From contig JAISGV010000003.1 of the NCBI GenBank assembly GCA_031262885.1, positions 1-64,000 on the forward strand: a DNA stretch of 64,000 nucleotides. Reading direction: 5' to 3'. Position numbers and translations under genes: made by a program. A model generated the notes under the pieces. The model did not search any database. It had not been told where the DNA came from and saw only the letters and a program-made list of their open reading frames with translations. Of the stretch, positions 27,096 through 38,039 are shown piece after piece. The stretch is from Endomicrobium sp. (GTDB lineage Bacteria; Elusimicrobiota; Endomicrobiia; Endomicrobiales; Endomicrobiaceae). Every line of letters starts with the position of its first letter. The stretch's first letter is position 1.

Positions 27096-29490
27096 ATTAA
27101 ATAAAGTTATAGCAAACAAAAATGAAGATATAAAAATTCCTGATATGCTACCTCTTCTTCCTGTAAGAGATATAATTTTATATCCAGCAATGGTATTACC
27201 ATTAGCTGTAGGACGAAAAAAATCTATAAAAGCTTTAGAAGAAGCAATGTCTTCTAGCAGACTTATTTTTGTTGTAACTCAAAAAAATCTTCAGATAGAA
27301 GATCCATCTCCAAATGATATTTATAATGTTGGTACTATTTGTGAAGTGCTACAAATTTTAAAGATGCCAGATGGTACTTTAAAAGCTTTAGTAGAAGGTA
27401 CTAATAGAGCGCAATGGACTGATTTCAAGTTAAACGATAAAGGCTATATTGAAGTAGGAGTTAGTGTTTTTAATGAAAAGATAGATAAAACTTTAGAAAC
27501 AGAAGCTATTATGAGACATTCAATTACTCTATTTGAGCAATATACAAAATTAAATCCAAGAATGCCAATAGAAATATCTATATCTATTGGAAGTATAGAT
27601 GATCCTGCTAAATTGGCAGATACAATAGCATCTCACCTTATAATTAAAAATACTGACAAGCAAATAATATTAGAATTAATAAATCCTATTAAACGCCTTG
27701 AAAAAATAATTGAAATATTAGATTATGAAATAGAGATATTAAATATTGAAAAAAGAATCCAAGCTAGAGTTAGAAACCAAATAGAAAAAACACAAAAAGA
27801 ATACTATTTAACTGAGCAAATGAAGGCAATACAAAAAGAATTAAAACATAAAGATGATATACAAAAAGATGTAAATGAATTGAAAGATAAATTAGCAAAA
27901 ATTTCTATGCCTAAAGCTGTTCAAAATGTTGCTAATAAGGAAATAGCTAGATTAGAAAAAATAATGCCGATGTCTCCTGAAGCTGTTGTAATAAGAACAT
28001 ATGTAGAATGGATTTTGGATTTACCATGGCAAACTTCAACTAATGACAATCTTGATCTTAAAAGAGCTAAAAGTATCCTAGAACAGGATCATTATGGATT
28101 AGAAAAAATTAAAGAAAGAATTTTGGAATATCTTGCTGTTGTTTCAAGAGTTAAAAAAATAAGTGGACCTATATTATGTTTTATTGGACCTCCAGGAGTT
28201 GGAAAAACATCTATTGCGAAATCGATTGCTAAAAGTCTTGGAAGAAATCATATTAGAATATCAATGGGTGGAATGAAAGATGAATCTGAAATTAGAGGGC
28301 ATAGACGTACATATATTGGGGCAATGCCTGGAAAGATTATACAATCTATTAAAAAAGCAGGATCGAATAATCCTGTATTAATATTAGATGAAATAGATAA
28401 AATAGGAACAGACTGGAGAAGTGACCCTTCTGCAGCTTTATTAGAAGTATTAGACCCAGAACAAAATTATGCTTTTAATGATCACTATTTAGATATAGAT
28501 TTTGATTTATCTAAAGTTATGTTCATAACAACTGCAAATAATATTAATAATATACCTAGTACATTACTTGATAGATTAGAGCTTATAAGGTTTTCTAGTT
28601 ACACAAATACTGAAAAAATTTGTATAGCTAATAATTTTCTTATTCCTAAGCAATTAAAAGAACATGGATTGTTGCCTAAAGAACTTTCTTTTACAAATAA
28701 TAGCATAAATTCTATAATTGAGAATTATACTAGAGAAGCAGGCGTAAGAAATTTATCAAGAGAGATAGCCAATATATGTAGAAAAATAGTGAAAGAATTT
28801 GTATTTAAAAAAACTTTGAATTATATAACAATAACTAATAGAAATCTAAATAAATACTTAGGTATATCAAAATATGAAAGAGAAAATATACCTGAAAATG
28901 ATATAGGGGTAGTAACAGGTTTAGCATGGACTGAATTTGGGGGAGAAGTGTTAACTATAGAAGTAAACAAGATTAATGGGAAAAAAGGATTAATGCTAAC
29001 AGGGAAACTTGGTGATGTTATGAAAGAATCAGCTCAAACAGCGTTAACATATATTCGTTCAATATATAAAAAACTTAACATTGATGATAATATATTTTCT
29101 AATGTTGATTTTCATATACATGTACCTGAAGGGGCTGTTCCTAAAGATGGACCTAGTGCAGGAATAGCTTTAGCGACTGCTATTGCTTCTGTTTGTATGA
29201 ATAAACCAGTAAAAAAGAAAATAGCAATGACAGGAGAAATAACACTACGTGGTAGAATATTAGGTATAGGAGGACTAAAAGAGAAAGTACTTGCAGCATA
29301 TAGAGAAGGAATTAATACTGTTTTGTTTCCAAAAAACAACGAAAAGGATTTAATTGAAATTCCTAAAGAAGTGAGAAAAAAAGTGAAAATGATTTCAGTA
29401 TCGCATATGGATAAAGTTATTTCATTAGCAATTCCTCATCTTATTCTTAAAAAGAATAGAGTAAAAACAACAAAAACTAAGAATTCTTAA
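27088..29490 (+). CDS. lon: ATP-dependent protease La
   Basis: An 800-residue LonA, a cytoplasmic hexameric protease for damaged and regulatory proteins. An N-terminal substrate domain (about 1-210) and coiled coil are followed by the AAA+ module with Walker A GPPGVGKT (367) and ILDEIDKIG. The protease domain has the Ser-Lys dyad: Ser690 in [12 protein letters not shown] and Lys733 in [17 protein letters not shown] precedes the ATG, which lies inside the clpX end. It is complete. Confidence 0.98.
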   Translation: MSELNKVIANKNEDIKIPDMLPLLPVRDIILYPAMVLPLAVGRKKSIKALEEAMSSSRLIFVVTQKNLQIEDPSPNDIYNVGTICEVLQILKMPDGTLKALVEGTNRAQWTDFKLNDKGYIEVGVSVFNEKIDKTLETEAIMRHSITLFEQYTKLNPRMPIEISISIGSIDDPAKLADTIASHLIIKNTDKQIILELINPIKRLEKIIEILDYEIEILNIEKRIQARVRNQIEKTQKEYYLTEQMKAIQKELKHKDDIQKDVNELKDKLAKISMPKAVQNVANKEIARLEKIMPMSPEAVVIRTYVEWILDLPWQTSTNDNLDLKRAKSILEQDHYGLEKIKERILEYLAVVSRVKKISGPILCFIGPPGVGKTSIAKSIAKSLGRNHIRISMGGMKDESEIRGHRRTYIGAMPGKIIQSIKKAGSNNPVLILDEIDKIGTDWRSDPSAALLEVLDPEQNYAFNDHYLDIDFDLSKVMFITTANNINNIPSTLLDRLELIRFSSYTNTEKICIANNFLIPKQLKEHGLLPKELSFTNNSINSIIENYTREAGVRNLSREIANICRKIVKEFVFKKTLNYITITNRNLNKYLGISKYERENIPENDIGVVTGLAWTEFGGEVLTIEVNKINGKKGLMLTGKLGDVMKESAQTALTYIRSIYKKLNIDDNIFSNVDFHIHVPEGAVPKDGPSAGIALATAIASVCMNKPVKKKIAMTGEITLRGRILGIGGLKEKVLAAYREGINTVLFPKNNEKDLIEIPKEVRKKVKMISVSHMDKVISLAIPHLILKKNRVKTTKTKNS

Positions 29491-29497
29491 AAGCATT

Positions 29498-30757
29498 ATG
29501 AATTATATGATAAAAACTATAGGCTGTCAGATAAATGTATGTAATTCAGAAATTATTAGTGATATGTTAGTAAATAATGGATTTTTTGAAGTAAAAAATC
29601 CAGAAGAAGCTAATATCTTTATATTGAATACTTGCTCTATTAGATCAAGTGCAGAGCAAAAAGCATTTTCTTATCTTGGCAGATTAGAAATCTTAAAGAT
29701 GAAAAATAAAAAACTAAAAATTTTTGTTATTGGATGTATGGCTGAAAGATTAGGCAATATAATAAAACAAAGATTTAAAACTGTGAATCTTGTAATTGGA
29801 AATAAAGATGTAAAATACGTAATATTTAAAATTGTTAGTTCATTCCAACATATTGATACTAAAAATACACTTGTATCTAATAATAAAATTGTAAACTACA
29901 TTAAAATTATGACAGGTTGTAATAATTATTGCACTTATTGTATAGTCCCTTTTGTATGTGGAAATGAACATAGTTTTAATTTTAATACGATATTAAATCG
30001 ATGTTCTATGTTAGTTAGAAGAGGAACAAAAAAAATAATATTATTAGGACAAAATGTTAATTCTTATAAATATGGTAATGTTGACTTTACTATGTTACTA
30101 AAACAAATTGCAAGAATTAATGGTGTTGAAAGAATAAGTTTTATGACAAATCATCCAAAAGATTTTAATATTGATTTAATAAATATTATATCTAATGAAC
30201 CTAAAATATGTACTAACATACATATTCCTATGCAATCTGCTTCTGACAGAATACTTAAAAAAATGAATAGGAAATATACTTATTCTAATTATATTAAATT
30301 AATTGATAATTTGAGAAGTGCTATTCCAAATATAAATATTACTACAGATATTATAGTAGGATTTCCTACTGAAACAAGTATGGATTTCAAAAAAACACTA
30401 AACGCTGTACAAACAATAAAATTTAGTAAAGTTTATGCTTTTAAGTATTCTCCACGTCCTAATACATTATCTTATAATATGATTGATGATGTTACTCCAT
30501 TAGAAAAAAAAGAACGTCTAAAAGTTATTCTCAAAGAATCAAATAAGATTTCAGTAGAAATTTTGTCAAAAATGATTGGTAGTGTACAAGAAGTTTTAAC
30601 AGAAGATATTATTGGAGATACTATAAAAGCAACAACTAGATGTGGTTATAAAGTTTTTATAAAAACTTTAGATAATAAATATAATTATTTAGGTAAGCAA
30701 TTAAATGTAAAAATTAAAACCGTAAAAATAAACTCTTTAATAGCAGAAATTATTTGA
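29498..30757 (+). CDS. miaB: tRNA-2-methylthio-N6-dimethylallyladenosine synthase
   Basis: A 419-residue methylthiotransferase adding 2-methylthio to i6A37 of tRNA, downstream of MiaA. Auxiliary cluster Cys residues are in TIGCQINVCNSE, NTCSIRSSAEQK and IGCMAER. The radical-SAM CxxxCxxC is GCNNYCTYC (about residue 141-149) and a TRAM domain ends the protein. Right after the radical-SAM motif, the usual PY.RG.E.SR is replaced by PFVCGNEHSF, losing two Arg. The overall length is near normal (about 440). Confidence 0.94.
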   Translation: MNYMIKTIGCQINVCNSEIISDMLVNNGFFEVKNPEEANIFILNTCSIRSSAEQKAFSYLGRLEILKMKNKKLKIFVIGCMAERLGNIIKQRFKTVNLVIGNKDVKYVIFKIVSSFQHIDTKNTLVSNNKIVNYIKIMTGCNNYCTYCIVPFVCGNEHSFNFNTILNRCSMLVRRGTKKIILLGQNVNSYKYGNVDFTMLLKQIARINGVERISFMTNHPKDFNIDLINIISNEPKICTNIHIPMQSASDRILKKMNRKYTYSNYIKLIDNLRSAIPNINITTDIIVGFPTETSMDFKKTLNAVQTIKFSKVYAFKYSPRPNTLSYNMIDDVTPLEKKERLKVILKESNKISVEILSKMIGSVQEVLTEDIIGDTIKATTRCGYKVFIKTLDNKYNYLGKQLNVKIKTVKINSLIAEII

Positions 30758-33198
30758 AGGAGGATTTCAATATAAAGGAATATACCAATAAATTAACTCC
30801 ATTAATGCAACAATATTGGAATATAAAAAACAATTATCAAGACGTTATATTATTCTTTAGATTGGGAGATTTTTATGAAGTGTTTGCTAATGACGCATTG
30901 AAAATAGCCCCAATTCTGAATATAGTTTTAACAAAAAGAGCAGGTACACCAATGTGTGGAGTTCCATGCAGATCTGTAAATAGTTATATTAAAAAATTAA
31001 TAAATATTGGGCTTAGAGTCGCAGTTTGTGAACAATTGGAAAATTCATACTCAACGAAAGGAATTGTAAAAAGAGGAGTTACAAAAATAATAACTCCTGG
31101 AATGATTATAGATGATGTTTTTCTAGAAGCAAAAGACAACAATTTTTTAATGGCATTAACTTGTGAAAAAAAAATGGCATATATTACATATGCAGTGGCT
31201 GATATATCTACAGGTGATTTTTTTTCTTCTAAAATTTCAGTAGAATTAGCTAAGAGTGAAATATTAAAATATGAACCAAAAGAGTTTGTTATTTCAGATA
31301 ATAATACTTTAATTGATTCATTCCTATTTAAACTAAAAATCCCTATTTCTAAAATAGAAAATACTTTTTTTGATTTTGAAAATGCTAAAAATGAAATAAT
31401 AAATAGTTTTGGATTCAACAGCTTAAAAAAATTTAGCCTTGAAGATGTTGATATGATTTGCGTATGTGGTGCATTATTATCTTATATTAGAAAGACTCAA
31501 TTGTATAGTGGAACTAAAATATTTTATAATATAAACTGTATTAATAGTTCGGATTTCATGTACTTAGATAATGGTACAATTAAAAATTTAGAACTATTTA
31601 ATTCTTTAACAAGTGAAGATAAATCTAATACTTTATTCTCAACTTTAAATAGTACAAAAACTTATATGGGCTCTAGAATGTTACGTAAATGGATTTCTAG
31701 ACCATTATTGAATATCTCAAAAATTGTAAGACGACAAAAATTTATAAGATTTTTTATAGAAAATGCAGAACTAAGAAATAAAACAATAAAAAAATTAAAA
31801 GATATATCTGACATTGAAAGATTAATAGCTAGAGTTATATCCAATAATGTTACTCCTAAAGATTTAATAGCTTTGAAAAATTCTTTAATACTTATAAATA
31901 GTATATTTAAAAATATAAGTTTTATAAAAAATTCCAATTATGAATTTGATACTGAAATAAACAGTAATATTATTTTAATAAATAAAATTGCTTTGTATTT
32001 ATATGAAACTCCTAATTTATATATAAAAGATGGAGGAGTAATTAAAAATGGAATTAATGACGAACTTGATGAATTTAGAACATCTTTAAGAAAAATTAGA
32101 AATCACTTAATTAAATTTGAAACTAAAGAAAGAAAAATTACTGGAATAAATAATCTTAAAGTAGGGTATACTTCAGTCTTTGGATATTATTTAGAAGTTA
32201 GTAAATCAAATATTAAATTTGTACCTAAACATTACATACGTAAGCAAACGATTGTTAATGGAGAAAGATATATAACTGAAGAATTAAAATCCATTGAAGA
32301 AAAAATACTATTTTATAATGACAAAATATTTAAGTTAGAAAAGAATATTTTTGATAACTTGGTAAAAAAAATTTCTTCACTAGCTAAAAATATTTTAAAT
32401 ACTGCAAAAAAAATAGCGGAGATAGATATTTTTTGTAATTTTGCTATTGATGCTCTACGTTATAATTATATTTGTCCAGTATTATTAGATAATAAAAGAC
32501 TTAATATCATAGAAGGAAGACATCCTGTTGTAGAAAGAATTCTTAAGAAAGGCGAATTTACTACAAATGATATTTCTTTCAATACAAATCAAAAGATAAT
32601 TATTCTTACTGGTCCTAATATGTCTGGAAAATCAACATATATGAGACAAATTGCAATTATTGTACTTATGGCTCAAATAGGATCATTTGTTCCTGTAAAT
32701 AAAAAAGCTGAAATAGGAATTGTTGATAGAATATTTACAAGAATGGGTTCAATTGATAATATTGTAGAAGGGGAATCAACTTTTATGAGAGAAATGATAG
32801 AAATAGCAATAATTATGAATCAATACACAAAAAAAAGTCTTATTATTTTAGATGAAGTTGGGAGAGGAACTTCTAATTATGACGGTATTGCTATAGCTCA
32901 ATCAATAGTTGAATTTTTTTCCAAAGAAGATTTAAAAAAAAACGATGGAGTGAAAATACTGTTTGCAACACATTATTTTGAACTTACTACTTTAAATAGG
33001 CATTTTAAAAAAATTGGTAATTATAAAATAGATGTTAAAGAATGGAATGATAATATTATTTTTTTACATAAGGTCATCAAAGGAAGTACGAATAAATCAT
33101 ATGGGATATATGTTGCAAAAATAGCTGGAGTTCCTGAGGAAATTATAAAAAGAGCTAGTGTTATTTTACATAATTTAAAAATTAATAGTATTAATTAA
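30754..33198 (+). CDS. mutS: DNA mismatch repair protein MutS
   Basis: An 814-residue (from TTG) MutS1 that recognises mismatches. The mismatch-binding domain has RLGDFYEVF, where Phe-x-Glu stacks on the mispair. Connector, lever and clamp domains follow, then the ATPase with Walker A GPNMSGKST (about 620), ESTFMREM and LDEVGRGTS. The start is unclear: TTG 30754 lacks a ribosome site, while AAGGAGG at 30757-30763 points to an in-frame ATA at 30772. It overlaps miaB by 4 bases. Confidence 0.97.
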   Translation: MKEDFNIKEYTNKLTPLMQQYWNIKNNYQDVILFFRLGDFYEVFANDALKIAPILNIVLTKRAGTPMCGVPCRSVNSYIKKLINIGLRVAVCEQLENSYSTKGIVKRGVTKIITPGMIIDDVFLEAKDNNFLMALTCEKKMAYITYAVADISTGDFFSSKISVELAKSEILKYEPKEFVISDNNTLIDSFLFKLKIPISKIENTFFDFENAKNEIINSFGFNSLKKFSLEDVDMICVCGALLSYIRKTQLYSGTKIFYNINCINSSDFMYLDNGTIKNLELFNSLTSEDKSNTLFSTLNSTKTYMGSRMLRKWISRPLLNISKIVRRQKFIRFFIENAELRNKTIKKLKDISDIERLIARVISNNVTPKDLIALKNSLILINSIFKNISFIKNSNYEFDTEINSNIILINKIALYLYETPNLYIKDGGVIKNGINDELDEFRTSLRKIRNHLIKFETKERKITGINNLKVGYTSVFGYYLEVSKSNIKFVPKHYIRKQTIVNGERYITEELKSIEEKILFYNDKIFKLEKNIFDNLVKKISSLAKNILNTAKKIAEIDIFCNFAIDALRYNYICPVLLDNKRLNIIEGRHPVVERILKKGEFTTNDISFNTNQKIIILTGPNMSGKSTYMRQIAIIVLMAQIGSFVPVNKKAEIGIVDRIFTRMGSIDNIVEGESTFMREMIEIAIIMNQYTKKSLIILDEVGRGTSNYDGIAIAQSIVEFFSKEDLKKNDGVKILFATHYFELTTLNRHFKKIGNYKIDVKEWNDNIIFLHKVIKGSTNKSYGIYVAKIAGVPEEIIKRASVILHNLKINSIN

Positions 33199-33212
33199 AC
33201 AAAATTAAGACA

Positions 33213-34904
33213 ATGCAAATAAATATTTTATCACAAGAAACAATACAAAAAATAGCAGCAGGTGAAATAATTGAATATCCTAATGATGTCGTTAAAGAAC
33301 TTGTTGAAAATTCTGTAGATGCTAAATCTTCTAATATAATCATTGAAATAGAAAATTCAGGTAAGAAATCCATAAGAGTATTCGATGATGGTTTAGGAAT
33401 GACCAAAAAAAATTTAGCTTTATCTATTTTAAAACACACAACTAGTAAAATTAAACATTATAATGATATTTTACATATTCGATCATTAGGATTTAGAGGA
33501 GAAGCATTAGCGTCTATAGCTGCTATATCAAATATAGAAATAAAAACTAGAGAAAGAAATAAAGATTACGGATGGAAACTATATTTAGATATTAATAATC
33601 GCATAAATATTATACCATGGTCTGGATCTGTTGGCACTATAGTAGAAGTTAAAAACTTATTTTTTAATATTCCTGTAAGAAAAAAAATTATAGAAAATAA
33701 TTTTAAGGAACGATTTAAAATTACAAAGTGTATTGAAGAAATAGCTCTTGCAAACCCTAATATTGGATTTAAAATATTTAATGAAAACAAGATTATTAAT
33801 TATATACAGATAACAAATAAAAAATTAAAAAGAATAAAAGATATCTTGGGTAAAGAATGTATAAAATCAATGAAAAATGTAAAAGTTATAGATGACAATA
33901 ATAATATTAAAATAGATCTTTATTTTACTGTGAAAAATATTTTTTTATATACGAAAAAAACCCAGTATTTTTTTGTTAATTCTAGACATGTATGTTGTCC
34001 GAAATGGTTTTTATATTGTATTGATCAAGCATATAAAAAATACAGTAACATAATAAATTATAAAGTTTTAGCTTTTATTACTATCTCTCCTTCAAAAGTT
34101 GATATTAATATACATCCAACTAAAAAAGAAGTAAAATTTATAAATGATTTCGAAAATATTTTATATAAAAAAATATTAGAAACATTGAGTAAAAATCTTA
34201 AATTATATATATATAATGATTTAAAATTACATAAATTATTTACAATTTCAAAAAATCATAACTTAAAGAAAACAATTAAAAATGGTATAAGTAGAAATAA
34301 TATTTTTTTTGAGAATGATATATTACCTAAAAATTTATCCTATAATATTATAGGGCAAATTTTTAATACATATATTATTATAGAAAACAAAGATATATTA
34401 TATATTTTTGATCAACACGCTGTTGCTGAGAGAATAAAATATGAACAATATCTTATCTCATTAAAAAATAATAATATAAAAAAACAGCAAACATTAATTC
34501 CAGAAATTTTTAACATTTCTAGTAGTAAATCTTTACTACTGAGGAAAAATTTAAAAATTTTCAACAAATTAGGTATAGATATAGAAGAAATTAACCTCAA
34601 TTCCTTCAAAGTTTTATCTTATCCTACTTTATTAGGCAGTATTTCTATAAAATCAATAATTACTTCTATATTATCAAATATCGAAGAAGACGATTTTACA
34701 GAAATTGATGAAAAAAAGAAAAAAATTATTAGAGCAGCGTGCTATTATAGCATAAGAGCTAATAATAAAATTCATACTAGTGAAATTAAAATATTAATAT
34801 CTTCACTGTTAAAATGTAAATTCCCATTAACTTGTCCTCATGGTAGGCCAACAGTTTACTCAGTATCGCGTTATAAATTGAATAAAATCTTTAATAGAAG
34901 ATGA
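33213..34904 (+). CDS. mutL: DNA mismatch repair endonuclease MutL
   Basis: A 563-residue MutL. The N-terminal GHKL ATPase has IAAGEIIEYP, ELVENSVDAKS, DDGLGM and RSLGFRGEALASIAA. The C-terminal domain keeps the endonuclease metal site DQHAVAERIKYE (about residue 400) plus ACYYSIRANNK and CPHGRPT (541). It is therefore the nicking type found in organisms without MutH. It lies 14 bases after mutS, in the miaB-mutS-mutL-miaA order common in Clostridia. Confidence 0.97.
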   Translation: MQINILSQETIQKIAAGEIIEYPNDVVKELVENSVDAKSSNIIIEIENSGKKSIRVFDDGLGMTKKNLALSILKHTTSKIKHYNDILHIRSLGFRGEALASIAAISNIEIKTRERNKDYGWKLYLDINNRINIIPWSGSVGTIVEVKNLFFNIPVRKKIIENNFKERFKITKCIEEIALANPNIGFKIFNENKIINYIQITNKKLKRIKDILGKECIKSMKNVKVIDDNNNIKIDLYFTVKNIFLYTKKTQYFFVNSRHVCCPKWFLYCIDQAYKKYSNIINYKVLAFITISPSKVDINIHPTKKEVKFINDFENILYKKILETLSKNLKLYIYNDLKLHKLFTISKNHNLKKTIKNGISRNNIFFENDILPKNLSYNIIGQIFNTYIIIENKDILYIFDQHAVAERIKYEQYLISLKNNNIKKQQTLIPEIFNISSSKSLLLRKNLKIFNKLGIDIEEINLNSFKVLSYPTLLGSISIKSIITSILSNIEEDDFTEIDEKKKKIIRAACYYSIRANNKIHTSEIKILISSLLKCKFPLTCPHGRPTVYSVSRYKLNKIFNRR

Positions 34905-34927
34905 AAATATAAAACAAAAGGAATATC

Positions 34928-35788
34928 GTGTTACATATAATTATTATTTCAGGACCAACAGCAAGCGGTAAAACAAAAAAAGCTGTAAAATTTTGTTTAG
35001 AAAATAACGGAGAAATAATTTCATGTGATTCCAGGCAAATTTATAAATATTTAGATATAGGTACTAATAAAGAAGGAGAATTATCTAAAAAAGGTATTCG
35101 CACAATACAAGGAATACCTCAATATTTAACAGATATTAAAAATCCAAACGAAACCTATGATGTTGCTCAATTTATATACGATGCAGATTTAAAAATATCA
35201 GAAATTTCTAAAAAAGGGAAAATTCCTGTAATAGTAGGTGGAACAGGATTTTACATAAAATCTTTGATTTATGGTATTGATAATATGCCAAAAGCTAATA
35301 ACTATTTAAGACAAAAGTTAAATTTACAATCCAACGATGAATTATATAAGTCGCTTTTAAATTTAGATTCAAAATCTGCAGTAAAAAATAAAAACAATAG
35401 ACAAAGATTATTAAGAGCATTAGAGGTAAATTTATTATCTGGTAAGCCTATGAGTTTTTTTTTTAAAACAAAAGTTAAACGTTATATTTTTAAACATTAT
35501 AATATATCTATAGACAAACAAATTCTATATGAAAGAATAAATTATAGATGTAAAAATATGATAGAAAATGGTATGATTGAAGAAACCAAAAGAATATTAA
35601 ATATGGGATTTGATAAAAAAATTCCAGCATTGAGTAGTGTAGGATACCAATATATAATTCAATATTTAGAACATAAAATATCAAAAAAATCTCTAATAAA
35701 ACAGATCACAGAAGATACAAAAAAATATGCAAAACGACAAATGACCTGGTTTAAATCCCAACCAGATATAGAAAATATTAAAGTATGA
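34928..35788 (+). CDS. miaA: tRNA dimethylallyltransferase
   Basis: A 286-residue MiaA that prenylates A37 of tRNAs reading UNN codons; the product is the substrate of MiaB upstream. The P-loop GPTASGKT is at residue 8, followed by CDSRQIYKYLDIGT, the VAQF motif (YDVAQFIYDA) and VGGTGFYIKSLIYG. The start is GTG with an AAAAGGA site nearby. A T10 run lies at 35455-35464. Its stop overlaps the murJ ATG by four bases. Confidence 0.96.
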   Translation: MLHIIIISGPTASGKTKKAVKFCLENNGEIISCDSRQIYKYLDIGTNKEGELSKKGIRTIQGIPQYLTDIKNPNETYDVAQFIYDADLKISEISKKGKIPVIVGGTGFYIKSLIYGIDNMPKANNYLRQKLNLQSNDELYKSLLNLDSKSAVKNKNNRQRLLRALEVNLLSGKPMSFFFKTKVKRYIFKHYNISIDKQILYERINYRCKNMIENGMIEETKRILNMGFDKKIPALSSVGYQYIIQYLEHKISKKSLIKQITEDTKKYAKRQMTWFKSQPDIENIKV

Positions 35789-37341
35789 AGAGTATGAAGA
35801 ATAAAACAACAATAAATTATGTAAGTATAACTTCTATAGGTATTTTTATTTCAAGAATATTTGGTTATATAAGAGATATGTTAATAGCTAATGTTTTTGG
35901 AGCAGGTATAATGGCAGATACTTTTTATGCTGCTTTAAAAATTCCAAACTTGTTCAGAAGAATTTTTGGAGAAGGTTCATTTTCTTCTACTATCGTTCCT
36001 GTATTTACTGAATATTTAAATAAAAAAAATAAAGCTGAAACACAAAAATTTTTAAATGTTATATTTACATATTTACTTTTAACATTAATCTTAACATCAT
36101 TGTTAGGTATCGTTTTTGCTAATAATATTGTTAAGTTAGTAGCCATAGGATTTAATACATATAAAATGAAATTGACAGTAAATTTTATAAGATTTATGTT
36201 TCCTTTAATTATATTTATAGGATTAGCTGCTTTTCTTGTATCAATACTAAATGTACTTCATTCATTCTTTATACCTGCTATTACCCCTGCAATAGCCAAC
36301 ATAATTGAAATTTTTTACATTATTGTTTTAGCACCTTTTATCACCACTACTAACTACAAAATAAAAGGATTAATTTGTAGTATAGTGCTTGGTTATGCTT
36401 TTTATTATTTAATACAATATCATCATTTTAAAAAATTTAATTGGAAATTAAATTTTTTACTAGATTTAAAGCATTCAGGAATTAGACGAGTCGTTTTACT
36501 TATGATTCCGTCTATATTAGGGGCATCAGTTGAACAAATCAATATTTTTGTAGACAGTAATTGTGCTTCTTTTTTAGGAGCCGGATCTATTACTGCACTT
36601 TATTATGCTAATAGACTTGTACAACTTCCTTTGGCTATTTTTGGTATATCATTCACAACAGTTGCTTTCCCTGAAATGTCAAAAGCTTGCATGAACAATG
36701 ATATAATAAAAATAAAGGATTCAATCATATATTCAATGAAATTTACTATTTTTACCTTGTTTCCAGCTATGTTGGGACTTATGTTTATTGGATTACCAAT
36801 AATAAAATTATTATTTGAACATGGTAGGTTTAATAATTTAGCTTCAGATATGACATATAAAGCATTATTTTATTACTCTTTGGGTTTACCTGCTTATGCG
36901 TGGAATAAGATTATAACAAATGTTTTTTATTCATATCAAGACACTAAAACTCCTTTAAAATTAGCATTATTTTCTATGATATTTCATATTGTATTATGCA
37001 TTTTATTAATGAAATTGATGACCGTTAGTGGCCTTGCATTAGCTACTTCATTATCTTCATACTTTAATTTCTTTTGTCTTATTTTTTTATTGGATAAACG
37101 TATAAAAAACTTAAATTTATTAAATAAAATTTTTGTCTTCGGATTAAAATGTTTCTTTGCGGCAACTGTTTCAAATTTGATAGTTTGGGGGATATTACAT
37201 AAATTCAAAGTCAGTTTGTTAATTTTAGTTCCTATATCTATAATAATTAGTATATTATTATTTATAATAACTTCTTACATATTAAACATTTCAGAATTTA
37301 AATATTTTTTAAGTTTATTTTTTAAGAAATGTGGATTATGA
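35785..37341 (+). CDS. murJ: Lipid II flippase MurJ
   Basis: A 518-residue MOP-superfamily membrane protein with about 13-14 spans, which flips lipid II across the plasma membrane for peptidoglycan assembly. The N-terminal block RIFGYIRDMLIANVFGAG and the essential Arg-rich IPNLFRRIFGEGSFSST (about residues 52-68) are clear, as is FEHGRF near 355. It starts four bases inside miaA. No other wall-synthesis gene is adjacent, but glmM and glmS elsewhere in the window fit a walled cell. Confidence 0.96.
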   Translation: MKSMKNKTTINYVSITSIGIFISRIFGYIRDMLIANVFGAGIMADTFYAALKIPNLFRRIFGEGSFSSTIVPVFTEYLNKKNKAETQKFLNVIFTYLLLTLILTSLLGIVFANNIVKLVAIGFNTYKMKLTVNFIRFMFPLIIFIGLAAFLVSILNVLHSFFIPAITPAIANIIEIFYIIVLAPFITTTNYKIKGLICSIVLGYAFYYLIQYHHFKKFNWKLNFLLDLKHSGIRRVVLLMIPSILGASVEQINIFVDSNCASFLGAGSITALYYANRLVQLPLAIFGISFTTVAFPEMSKACMNNDIIKIKDSIIYSMKFTIFTLFPAMLGLMFIGLPIIKLLFEHGRFNNLASDMTYKALFYYSLGLPAYAWNKIITNVFYSYQDTKTPLKLALFSMIFHIVLCILLMKLMTVSGLALATSLSSYFNFFCLIFLLDKRIKNLNLLNKIFVFGLKCFFAATVSNLIVWGILHKFKVSLLILVPISIIISILLFIITSYILNISEFKYFLSLFFKKCGL

Positions 37342-38015
37342 ATTTAAATTGGATTTATGATATTTCTAGAAACATTAATATGAATATGGCTTTAGATGAA
37401 ATGATTTTTAATAAATATAGTAATTTTCCAACTTTAAGAATTTACTCATGGAAAAACCCATGTATAACTATAGGATATTTTCAAAAGATTCATGATATTT
37501 CTATGAAAAATTTAAATTTTACTAGAAGACTGACAGGAGGGTTAACAGTAAAGCATTATAAAGATATTTCTTATTGTTTTGTCACATCTTCAAATTTTTG
37601 GGATATATACAATTATATAAATACTTATAAAAAAATACATGAAGCAATACATAATGCTTTAGAATTAATAGGAATACAATCTTCTTTTAATAAAAAGAAA
37701 CATAATAATAAAAACATTAAAAATACTTTATGTATTAATAATATTTGTGATTATGATTTAATTTTTAACAATAAAAAAATTGTTGGATCATGTTCTCGTA
37801 GACGGAAAAATAAACTGATGGTTCAAGGCTCAATACATATTAATTTAGATAGTAAAAAACAGAAACATTTTTCTATTTATTTTGTAAATAATCTTGCGAA
37901 GATACTAGTAAGTAAAAATATAAGAAAAATAAATTTTAATATAGATGACATTAATTATGCAAAAAAAATAATGTATGAAAGATATTCTAATAAAAACTGG
38001 AAAAACAAATTTTAA
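37338..38015 (+). CDS. LipM-like octanoyltransferase / lipoate ligase family protein
   Basis: A 225-residue biotin/lipoate A/B-ligase-fold protein. NMALDEMIF near residue 15, RRLTGGLTVKHYKDISY (about 66-82) and KKIVGSCSRRRKNKLMVQGS (about 143-162) match the lipoyl-attachment family. A Cys about 14 residues before the GS.S.R block aligns, from memory, with the nucleophile of Bacillus LipM, favouring octanoyltransferase over ATP-dependent ligase. The start at ATG 37338 overlaps the murJ stop (ATGA); 37329 is an alternative. The protein is short (LipM about 280), so the C-terminus is reduced. Confidence 0.75.
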   Translation: MNLNWIYDISRNINMNMALDEMIFNKYSNFPTLRIYSWKNPCITIGYFQKIHDISMKNLNFTRRLTGGLTVKHYKDISYCFVTSSNFWDIYNYINTYKKIHEAIHNALELIGIQSSFNKKKHNNKNIKNTLCINNICDYDLIFNNKKIVGSCSRRRKNKLMVQGSIHINLDSKKQKHFSIYFVNNLAKILVSKNIRKINFNIDDINYAKKIMYERYSNKNWKNKF

Positions 38016-38039
38016 ATTAATATGGAGAAAAATTTTTAA

